64,000 nucleotides of DNA from JAIBJN01 sp963811635 (lineage in GTDB: Bacteria > Actinomycetota > Thermoleophilia > Gaiellales > Gaiellaceae), in assembly GCA_963811635.1 (NCBI GenBank), contig CAWESB010000006.1, forward strand, positions 107,048-171,047, written 5' to 3'. The notes beneath the pieces were generated by a model that ran no database searches, had not been told where the DNA came from, and saw only the letters and a list, made by a program, of their open reading frames with translations. The position numbers were made by a program, and so were the translations under genes. Shown in pieces: positions 57,672 to 64,000 of this stretch. The first letter of the stretch is position 1. Each line of letters opens with the position of its first letter.

Positions 57672-58487
57672 CTACTCGGGCGTTCGTAGCGTCAGGATGG
57701 TCGCCTCGGGCCGGGCCAGGAAGCGGAAGGGGACGAAGCTCGTCCCCAGGCCACGGGAGACGTGGAGCACGCCCTCCGGCAGCTCGAAGACGCCCTCCCA
57801 CCAGGGAGCGCGCAGGTGCTCGAGGCGTACCTTCCCGTGCGGGGTGGGGACGCAGATCTGCCCGCCGTGGAGGTGCCCTGCGAGCACGAGGTGGAACTCG
57901 CCGGGCGCGAGCCTCCGCATCGGGTCCGGGAAGTGCACGAGGAGGAGCCGGAACTCGGCCTCGGGAGCGACCAGCGCCCCGTGCGGCTCCCACGCGCGGC
58001 GCGGGTCACCGCCGGCGACCTGGACGCGGACGCCCTCGACGTCGAGGAGCTCGGACTCGTGCTCCAGGAGCTCGCCGGCCTCGACCTCGCTCAGGTCCGC
58101 GGGACGGCTGAAGGGATCGCGCGTGGCGGCGACGTCGTGGTTCCCGAGCACGACGTACGTCCCGTAGCGCGGGTGCAGCCGCGCCAGCTCGCGGGCGAGG
58201 ACGGCGACACCGCGCTGGCGGCTGACCAGGTCTCCGGTGACGGCGACCAGGTCGAGCTCCTTCCCGGCCGCCCAGGTGACGGCCTTCCTCAACGCCCGCC
58301 CGTTGAGGGAGGCCGTGCCGAGGTGGAAGTCGGAGATGTGGAGGATGCGGAGGCCGTCGAGCGGCCGGGGCAGGCCGGGGACGGTGACGTCCCGCTCCAC
58401 GTACTCGACCCACTGCGCCTCGAACAGCGCCCACACGAGCCCGGCCACCGCGACCAGGACGGCGGCCGCGAGGATCCAGATGAGCAT
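57672..58487 (-). CDS. Membrane-anchored metallophosphoesterase
   Basis: 271 aa with an N-terminal membrane segment (IWILAAAVLVAVAGLVWALF). Calcineurin-like motifs appear in order: LRILHISDFHLGTASL (D, H), VTGDLVSR, YVVLGNHDVAA, LLVHFPD and LVLAGHLHGGQICVPTPHG. All dinuclear-metal ligands are present. These YkuE-like enzymes act on UDP-sugar lipids or phospholipid headgroups at the membrane; the substrate here is unknown. The ATG is directly adjacent (TAGATG) to the stop of the small gene upstream, so translation is coupled. Confidence 0.93.
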   Translation of the reverse strand: MLIWILAAAVLVAVAGLVWALFEAQWVEYVERDVTVPGLPRPLDGLRILHISDFHLGTASLNGRALRKAVTWAAGKELDLVAVTGDLVSRQRGVAVLARELARLHPRYGTYVVLGNHDVAATRDPFSRPADLSEVEAGELLEHESELLDVEGVRVQVAGGDPRRAWEPHGALVAPEAEFRLLLVHFPDPMRRLAPGEFHLVLAGHLHGGQICVPTPHGKVRLEHLRAPWWEGVFELPEGVLHVSRGLGTSFVPFRFLARPEATILTLRTPE

Positions 58488-58640
58488 CTACTGGTGCTCG
58501 AGCTCGCGTCGGAGCTGCGCGGTGTGCCGGCGCGAGCCTCCGTTCTGCGACCCGTCGCCGGTCGCCGCCCGGCGACGGGAGGCGACGACGGCCGCGGCTG
58601 CGGCGGCCAGCAGCGCGAACGCGACGAAGCGCCTGGGCAC
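58488..58640 (-). CDS. Small single-pass membrane protein
   Basis: 50 codons from GTG 58640. The N-terminal segment PRRFVAFALLAAAAAAVVAS is hydrophobic after a basic start, followed by a basic, Gly/Ser-rich tail (RRRAATGDGSQNGGSRRH). Its TAG touches the ATG of the metallophosphoesterase gene, which supports it as a real coupled leader gene and not a chance frame. No family is recognised. It lies downstream of the sdh cluster on the same strand. Confidence 0.5.
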   Translation of the reverse strand: MPRRFVAFALLAAAAAAVVASRRRAATGDGSQNGGSRRHTAQLRRELEHQ

Positions 58641-58660
58641 GGGTCGGATTCTAGACCCGC

Positions 58661-59545
58661 CTACGGCGCCTGGAGCTTCTCCAGGGCCGGCCCGACCGGG
58701 ACGACATGGCGCTTGAACATCAGCTCGGACTCCTCGAGCCCGGCCGCCACGCCGACGAGCTGGGAGAGGTGCAGGATCGGCATCCTGAAGGCCTCGCCCG
58801 TCTGCGCCTCGAGCTTCGACTGCCACGCGTCCAGGGAGAGGTGGCAGAGCGGGCAGGGCGTGACCATGGCGTCCGCGCCGGCCTCGATCGACTGCCGGAT
58901 CGGCTGGACGAGCTCGCCGAGCGCAGTCTCCTCGCGCGCCTGGATGATCGGGAAGCCGCAGCACTTGATCTTCGCCGGGTAGTCGATCGCCTCGCCGCCG
59001 CAGGCCTCGATGATCGCCTCGAGCGAGTGCGGACGGTCGGGATCCTCGAAACCGAGCAGCTTCGAGGGCCGCAGGATCTGGCAACCGTAGAACGGCGCCA
59101 CCTTGAGCCCCTTCAGGCCCTTGTGGGCGACGCCCTTGAGCAGCTCGTAGCCGTCGCCCTCGGCGATCAGCCAGAGCAGGTGCTTGACGTCGACGCCGCC
59201 GTTGTACGGCGGGGCGCCGACCTTCTCGAGGTTCTCGTTCACGCGCACGCGCAGCGCGTCGTCGTTCTGGAGGGCGAGGTTCGCCTGCCGGAGGTTGAGC
59301 GTGCAGACGTTGCAGATGGTCATGAGCGTGTCGCAGCCGGTCGCCTCGGCGTAGGCGAGGATGCGCGCGTTCAGGTGGAGGTAGTAGTCGGGCTCCGCTT
59401 CGTGGATGTCGCCGGCGCCGCAGCACGTGACCGCGTCCAGCTCCTCCAGCTCGATCCCGAGCTTGGGGACGAGCGCCTGCGTCGACGTGTCGAGCTCCTT
59501 CGCGGAGAGCGAGGCGAGGCAGCCCTTGTAGTAGGCGACCTTCAT
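58661..59545 (-). CDS. CCG-domain subunit of succinate dehydrogenase (HdrB-like, SdhE-type)
   Basis: 294 aa with two cysteine-rich CCG domains: AVTCCGAGDIHE plus ICNVCTLNLRQA, and IKCCGFPIIQARE plus VTPCPLCHLSLDAW. These bind a non-cubane or 4Fe-4S cluster in heterodisulfide reductase subunit B and in 'class E' succinate dehydrogenases. There it serves as the quinone-facing anchor in place of cytochrome b. It follows sdhB with a 4-base overlap, and no SdhC/D membrane gene is present. The N-terminus is MKVAYYKGCLASLSAKELD. Confidence 0.88.
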   Translation of the reverse strand: MKVAYYKGCLASLSAKELDTSTQALVPKLGIELEELDAVTCCGAGDIHEAEPDYYLHLNARILAYAEATGCDTLMTICNVCTLNLRQANLALQNDDALRVRVNENLEKVGAPPYNGGVDVKHLLWLIAEGDGYELLKGVAHKGLKGLKVAPFYGCQILRPSKLLGFEDPDRPHSLEAIIEACGGEAIDYPAKIKCCGFPIIQAREETALGELVQPIRQSIEAGADAMVTPCPLCHLSLDAWQSKLEAQTGEAFRMPILHLSQLVGVAAGLEESELMFKRHVVPVGPALEKLQAP

Positions 59546-60579
59546 TCCACCGCCTCCTCCGCGATCTCCCCCTCGTGCCCGGCGCCATGCTCGAGGCGTC
59601 CGAGCGCCCGCTCCGCCTGGACGATGCCGGCGGCGCCGCCCTTGTCCTGCGACTTGACGACCTCGTAGAGGGCGCGCGCCTCCTGGACCTCGTCGGCCAC
59701 GTGCGGGATCAGCGGCACCTTGCCGTGCTTGAAGAGGTTGAGGGCGAACTTCATCTCCTTGAGCGCGCCGAGGACGCCCTGGGTCTTGGGGACGAGCTCC
59801 GTCTCGCGCAGCCAGCCCGTCGTCTTCGCCGAGTGCACGAACCAGAGGGCGTGCTTCGCGCCCATGTCGCGATCGATGCCGAGCCGGATCGACTCGGCGC
59901 CGAGCTTGGCGATGGCGTCGCGCGGGTCGACGCCCTTGGGGCAGCGCTCGTTGCAGAAGTAGCACCGGGTGCAGTCCCAGATCCCGTGCTCGTCGTTGTA
60001 GCGCTCGAGCCGGTCGACCGCCGTCTGGTCACGCGGGTCGCCGACGAAGCGGAAGCCCTTGGCGAGAGCCGCAGGCCCGAAGAACTCCGGGTCCGACTCC
60101 ATCGAGTTGCACTCGGAGACGCAGCAGCCGCACATGATGCAGAGCGCTTCCTTCTGGATGGGTGCAATCTCGTCGGGCGAGACGATGAACTCCGTCTCCG
60201 GGACGTCGCGGTAGCCGGTCTCGACCCACGGCTTCATGTCGCGGATCTTCGTCCAGAAGGGCTTCATGTCGACGACGAGATCCTTGAGGACGGGCATGTT
60301 GCCCATCGCCGAGATGACCGGCACGTGGCCGCGGTCGACGATCGGCTTCATGCGCTCCTTGCAGGCGAGGACGGCGCGGCCGTCCATGCGCATGCCGCAG
60401 GAGCCGCAGATCATCATCCGGCAGCTCTTCCGGTACGAGAGCGACCCGTCGACCTGGTCCTTGACGATGTCGAGCACGTCGAGCAGGCAGGCCCACTCGG
60501 GAGCCTCGACCTCGTAGTCCCGGAGCATCCGCTCGCCCGTGTCCGGGTCGAACCTCCAGATTTTCAGTGCGACGTCCAA
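59542..60579 (-). CDS. sdhB: Succinate dehydrogenase/fumarate reductase iron-sulfur subunit
   Basis: 345 aa, about 100 longer than classical SdhB. The 2Fe-2S domain is RKSCRMMICGSCGMRMDG with AVLACKE. Then come ALCIMCGCCVSECNSM and WDCTRCYFCNERCPKG, two ferredoxin-like cluster motifs that give two 4Fe-4S-type centres, typical of enzymes that use a CCG subunit. The extra C-terminus (ALNLFKHGKVPLIPHVADEV) may contact that subunit. TTG 60579 has AAGGAG upstream. It lies between sdhA and the CCG gene in one operon. Confidence 0.92.
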   Translation of the reverse strand: MDVALKIWRFDPDTGERMLRDYEVEAPEWACLLDVLDIVKDQVDGSLSYRKSCRMMICGSCGMRMDGRAVLACKERMKPIVDRGHVPVISAMGNMPVLKDLVVDMKPFWTKIRDMKPWVETGYRDVPETEFIVSPDEIAPIQKEALCIMCGCCVSECNSMESDPEFFGPAALAKGFRFVGDPRDQTAVDRLERYNDEHGIWDCTRCYFCNERCPKGVDPRDAIAKLGAESIRLGIDRDMGAKHALWFVHSAKTTGWLRETELVPKTQGVLGALKEMKFALNLFKHGKVPLIPHVADEVQEARALYEVVKSQDKGGAAGIVQAERALGRLEHGAGHEGEIAEEAVE

Positions 60580-60621
60580 CGCGCTCCTTCCTTGCTCACG
60601 GAAATCGAAGTGCGCACGGCC

Positions 60622-62304
60622 CTAGTACTTTCGCTCCTGGGGTTCCCACTTCGTCACTCTCACCGGCGCCCAGGTCAGCTGCGGGCGATCGTCGGCCCAC
60701 CCAACGAGCGTGTGCTTCATGAAGTTCACGTCGTCCCGGTCGGGGAAGTCGTAGGGCCGGGCATGTGCGCCGCGGCTCTCCTTGCGCGCGATGCCGGCCT
60801 CGACCATGCAGGCGGCGAGCTCCAGGAGGAACCCGAGCTCGAGTGCCTGTGTCAGGTCGGTGTTGAAGACGTCGCCCTTGTCCTCGACGACGACGTGCTC
60901 GTAGCGCTCCTGCAGGCCGGCGATGATCTCGCCCTGGAGCTTCATCTGCTCGTCGCGGCGGAAGACGCCGAAGTTCTCGTGCATCGTCGAGGCCATCTCG
61001 TCCCGGATCGCGTGTGGACGCTCGCCGTCGCTGCGGTCGAGCAGCTCGCTCAGCTCGCGCTCGGCATCCGCGAGCGCCGATTCCGGCGGCGCGACGACCG
61101 TGTTGGCGATCGCCCAGTCTGCCGCGGCCCGGCCCGCTCGCTTTCCGAAGGTGATCGTCTCCATGAGCGCGTTCCCGCCCAGGCGGTTGGCGCCGTGCAC
61201 CGAGACGCAGGCGCACTCGCCGGCGGCGTACAGGCCGTCGAGCACCGTCTTGCCAACGAGGTCGGTGTCGACGCCGCCCATGTGGTAGTGAGAGCCCGGC
61301 CGAACCGGGATCGGCTCGTGGATCGGGTCGACGCCGGCGAAGACCATGGAGAGCTCGCGGGTGCCGTGCAGACGCTCGATGATCTTGTCCGCGCCGAGGT
61401 GGCGCAGGTCGAGGAGGACGTTGCCGTCCACGCCCCGACCCTCGTCGATCTCGATCTGCTCCGCGCGCGAGATGACGTCGCGGCTCGCCAGCTCCATCGC
61501 GTTCGGCGCGTAGTTCTTGAGGAAGCGCTCGCCCTCGGAGTTGAGGAGGTACGCGCCCTCGCCGCGGCAGCCCTCGGTGATGAGCACGCCCGACGGCGAG
61601 AGCGTCGTCGGGTGGAACTGCATCATCTCCATGTCCTTCAGGGGCACGCCCAGCCGGAGGGCGAGGGCCATCCCGTCGCCGGTGCAGGAGTACGCGTTCG
61701 TCGTTCCCGTGTAGAGCCGGCCGGCCCCGCCCGTGCAGAGAATCACCGTCTTCGCCCCGACGAGCTTGAGGCCCCCGTTGATCAGGTCCCAGCAGATGAC
61801 GCCCTGGCAGCGCCCGTCGTCCTCGACGAGCTTCCAGGCGAACCACTCCTCATACGTCGTGATGTCGCGACGCATCACCTGCTCGTAGAGCACGTGCACG
61901 AGCACGTGGCCGGTGATGTCGGCGGCGTACGCGGTGCGGGGCTCGCCGGCGGCGCCGAAGGGTCGCTGCGCGATCTTCCCGTCCTCGGTGCGCGAGAAGA
62001 CGGCGCCCCAGTGCTCGAGCTGGTAGACGTCGCCCGGCGCCTCCTGACAGAGCGCCTCGATCGCGTCCTGGTCGCCGAGGTAGTCGGAGCCTTTGACCGT
62101 GTCGAATGCGTGCTTCTCGGGATCGTCCTCGGAGGCGTTGCCGAGCGCCGCGTTGATGCCGCCCTCGGCCGCGCCGGAATGGCTCCGCGTCGGGTGGATC
62201 TTCGAGATGAGGGCGACGTCCACGCCCGCGTCGAACGCCTCGATCGCAGCGCGCATCCCGGCACAACCAGCGCCGACGATGAGGACGTCGTGCTTCGCTT
62301 CCAC
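60622..62304 (-). CDS. sdhA: Succinate dehydrogenase/fumarate reductase flavoprotein subunit
   Basis: 560 aa. FAD-binding N-terminus HDVLIVGAGCAGMRAAIEAF. The covalent-FAD His is H42 in ISKIHPTRSHSGAAEGG. Active-site and dicarboxylate regions: HPTTLSPSGVLITEGCRGEG and GSHYHMGGVDTDLVG. The C-terminal FAD loop is ACVSVHGANRLGGNALMET. It should oxidise succinate to fumarate (TCA cycle, complex II), or run in reverse. First gene of the sdhA-sdhB-CCG operon. The GTG start at 62304 is divergent from pckA. Confidence 0.95.
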   Translation of the reverse strand: MEAKHDVLIVGAGCAGMRAAIEAFDAGVDVALISKIHPTRSHSGAAEGGINAALGNASEDDPEKHAFDTVKGSDYLGDQDAIEALCQEAPGDVYQLEHWGAVFSRTEDGKIAQRPFGAAGEPRTAYAADITGHVLVHVLYEQVMRRDITTYEEWFAWKLVEDDGRCQGVICWDLINGGLKLVGAKTVILCTGGAGRLYTGTTNAYSCTGDGMALALRLGVPLKDMEMMQFHPTTLSPSGVLITEGCRGEGAYLLNSEGERFLKNYAPNAMELASRDVISRAEQIEIDEGRGVDGNVLLDLRHLGADKIIERLHGTRELSMVFAGVDPIHEPIPVRPGSHYHMGGVDTDLVGKTVLDGLYAAGECACVSVHGANRLGGNALMETITFGKRAGRAAADWAIANTVVAPPESALADAERELSELLDRSDGERPHAIRDEMASTMHENFGVFRRDEQMKLQGEIIAGLQERYEHVVVEDKGDVFNTDLTQALELGFLLELAACMVEAGIARKESRGAHARPYDFPDRDDVNFMKHTLVGWADDRPQLTWAPVRVTKWEPQERKY

Positions 62305-62422
62305 CGCTAGGGAAGCTATACGAAACGCGCGCCGGAACGCGTCAGAGCACAGGTTCCGCGCAGGCCCTGTAGCGTCCTTCGGACACGAGCTCGCGCGCGT
62401 GTTGTCGGACAGTCACACCCGA

Positions 62423-62428
62423 TAGGAT
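62423..62428 (+). promoter_or_regulatory. -10 hexamer of pckA promoter
   Basis: TAGGAT lies 8 bases before ATG 62437, with a weak -35 (TTGTCG, 62402-62407) 15 bases upstream. The spacing fits a leaderless or near-leaderless transcript. Confidence 0.45.
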
Positions 62429-62436
62429 CCTCGCTC

Positions 62437-63981
62437 ATGGCCAAGATGGCATTCCAGCTGCCGCAGGCAGCTTCCGTCGTCCGTAATCCCGCCGCCGACG
62501 AGCTCCAGCAGCTCGCGGCGAAGATGCCGACGGCCCGCTGGACGAAGTACGAAAACGTCAATGTCCAGACCGAAGTCCTGGCGCGCTCGACGCCGTCGAC
62601 CTTCATCGTCACCGACGACCCCGATCCCGGCGTCTCCCGCACGGTCTCCACGGAGCAGGCCCAGGAGTGGGCCGACAAGCAGGACGCCTACATCGCCGGC
62701 CAGGAGATGATCCTCCTCGACGGCTGGCTCGGCGCCCAGCCCGAGTTCCGCGTCCCCGTGCGCCTCTACATCGAAGTGGCGAACGCGAACATCGCGGGCA
62801 TGCAGCAGCAGCTCTGGTTCGCGGTCGAGGATCCCGATGACTTCGAGCCCGAGCTCACGGTCGTCTACACGCCCAACCTGAAGGCGCCCGGCTGGCCCGA
62901 GGAGCGGCTCATCCTCGTCGACCTCGAGCAGGGCGTGAACCGGGTCTTCAACTCCGACTACTTCGGCGAGTCGAAGAAGGGGATCCTGCGCATGTGGAAC
63001 AAGCTCGTCTACGACCGCGGCGGCATCCCGCTCCACGCGGGCGCCAAGGTCATCCCCACGGACGCCGGTGAGCGCGTGGCCATGATCGTCGGCCTCTCAG
63101 GGACGGGGAAGACGACGACCACCTTCACCCGCCAGAACGGCTCCCTCCCGATCCAGGACGACTTCGTCGCGTGGATGCCCGACGGCAGGGTCTACGCGAC
63201 CGAGAACGGGTGCTTCGCGAAGACCTTCGCGCTCAACCCCGAGGACGAGCCAACGATCCACGGCGCCGTCACGCAGCCGCGCTCCTACCTGGAGAACGTC
63301 TCGCAGAAGGGTGACGAGGTGGACTTCTACGACCAGAGCTACACGAAGAACGGGCGCGCGACCTTCCCGTTCGAAGTGATCGAGTCGGCCGCGACACGTC
63401 CGATCGACGAGGCCCACTTCCTGCTCATCCTGAACCGGAACGAGGGCATCATCCCGGCAGTCGCGAAGCTCGAGGGGCCGCAGGCAGCGGCCTTTTTCAT
63501 GCTGGGGGAGACGACGGGCACCGCCGCGGGCGGCGCTGCCGAGGAGGGCAGGTTCCTCCGCGTCCCCGGCACGAACCCCTTCTTCCCGCTTCCGCACGAC
63601 TACCAGGGGAACCGCTTTCTGGAGCTGCTCGCCGAGCACCCGCTCGAGGTCTATCTCATGAACACCGGCAGCGTCGGCGGCCCGGCGGCGGAAGAGCGTT
63701 CGCGGAAGGTGCGGATCCCGCACTCGTCGGCGATCGTCAAGGGCATCGCTGAGGGGACGATCGAGTGGGAGCTCGACCCCGACTTTGGCTACAAGATCGC
63801 GCGCCACGTCCCCGGAATCGAGCCCGAGGACGAGGCCGTGCTCCGGCCCCGCGAGCTCTACGAGCAGCAAGGGCGCGCCGACGAGTACGCAGCGCAGGTC
63901 GAACGCCTGCACCGGGAGCGGCGCGAGTTCCTCAGCGGCTTCGACAGCCTCACGTCCGAGATTGTCGACGCCGTCGGGTAG
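62437..63981 (+). CDS. pckA: Phosphoenolpyruvate carboxykinase (ATP)
   Basis: 514 aa gluconeogenic enzyme that converts oxaloacetate and ATP to PEP, CO2 and ADP. The P-loop (kinase-1a) is MIVGLSGTGKTTTTFT, with the metal-binding block SLPIQDDFVAWMPDG. Further conserved parts are RMWNKLVYDRGGIPLHAGA and YLMNTGSVGGPA. It is the ATP-dependent type; most Actinobacteria have the GTP enzyme, which shares little sequence. Its length suits the family (about 520-540). It is divergent from sdhA, linking TCA-cycle and gluconeogenic genes. Confidence 0.95.
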   Translation: MAKMAFQLPQAASVVRNPAADELQQLAAKMPTARWTKYENVNVQTEVLARSTPSTFIVTDDPDPGVSRTVSTEQAQEWADKQDAYIAGQEMILLDGWLGAQPEFRVPVRLYIEVANANIAGMQQQLWFAVEDPDDFEPELTVVYTPNLKAPGWPEERLILVDLEQGVNRVFNSDYFGESKKGILRMWNKLVYDRGGIPLHAGAKVIPTDAGERVAMIVGLSGTGKTTTTFTRQNGSLPIQDDFVAWMPDGRVYATENGCFAKTFALNPEDEPTIHGAVTQPRSYLENVSQKGDEVDFYDQSYTKNGRATFPFEVIESAATRPIDEAHFLLILNRNEGIIPAVAKLEGPQAAAFFMLGETTGTAAGGAAEEGRFLRVPGTNPFFPLPHDYQGNRFLELLAEHPLEVYLMNTGSVGGPAAEERSRKVRIPHSSAIVKGIAEGTIEWELDPDFGYKIARHVPGIEPEDEAVLRPRELYEQQGRADEYAAQVERLHRERREFLSGFDSLTSEIVDAVG

Positions 63982-64000
63982 CCCGACCCTCGGATTCGTC

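Noticed and set aside
1..64000. CRISPR arrays, insertion sequences and riboswitches
   Set aside because: No regularly spaced direct repeats, no transposase and no recognised riboswitch core were found on reading both strands.

Overview
The window is a very GC-rich, densely packed bacterial chromosome segment. Third codon positions are almost all G or C, GTG starts are common and CTG or TTG starts occur. It carries a large Gram-positive-type SRP RNA next to dnaX, a BTAD-type regulator, F420/FMN-type split-barrel oxidases and a heterodisulfide-reductase-like subunit in the succinate dehydrogenase cluster. Together these suggest a high-GC Actinomycetota, most like Thermoleophilia (Gaiellales/Solirubrobacterales). 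That placement is inference; no 16S rRNA gene is present.

Layout. 0-13 kb: a DUF72 protein, an esterase, a Trk potassium system (trkH plus a frameshifted trkA), an AhpD-like gene with an in-frame TGA exactly where the second redox cysteine belongs, a coiled-coil protein, a flavin reductase, a HAD phosphatase, a secreted subtilase, fabF and an ATP-dependent ligase. 12.8-26 kb: three serine tRNAs, a cupredoxin lipoprotein, small stress-type proteins (BON, cold shock), rpmE with a sigma-70-family factor, a uspA/tetR divergon around a 26-bp perfect palindrome, an L,D-transpeptidase, a two-component system and a uracil-DNA glycosylase. 26-34 kb: a frameshifted cytochrome c, uppP, a membrane diguanylate cyclase, a frameshifted zinc-ribbon/membrane protein, a lysyl-oxidase homologue without its copper ligands, MscS, GNAT and an aminotransferase. 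34-39.5 kb: iron uptake (efeU, efeO) and a ZIP transporter that share a 16-bp inverted-repeat operator.

40.36-46.39 kb is bounded by a direct repeat of the 3' end of tRNA-Val(CAC) and looks like a small genomic island. It has loose gene spacing, a truncated methyltransferase, a degenerate MBL protein, a second L,D-transpeptidase and a large secreted beta-helix protein. 46.4-49.4 kb is the conserved SRP RNA-dnaX-ybaB-recR block. 49.4-64 kb holds a P450/ferredoxin pair behind a promoter overlapped by an inverted repeat, a cupin/BTAD divergon, ask-asd, a deaminase-VOC fusion, a metallophosphoesterase, a succinate dehydrogenase made of SdhA, SdhB and a CCG-domain subunit instead of a cytochrome b anchor, and ATP-type PEP carboxykinase.

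The strongest leads are the probable selenocysteine codon in the AhpD-like gene, the shared metal-box operator linking efeUO to the ZIP gene, the tRNA-Val-bounded island and the uspA/tetR palindrome. Several genes (trkA, cytochrome c, the 29.4-kb membrane protein, perhaps uppP) carry frameshifts. These could be assembly indels and should be checked before biology is inferred from them.
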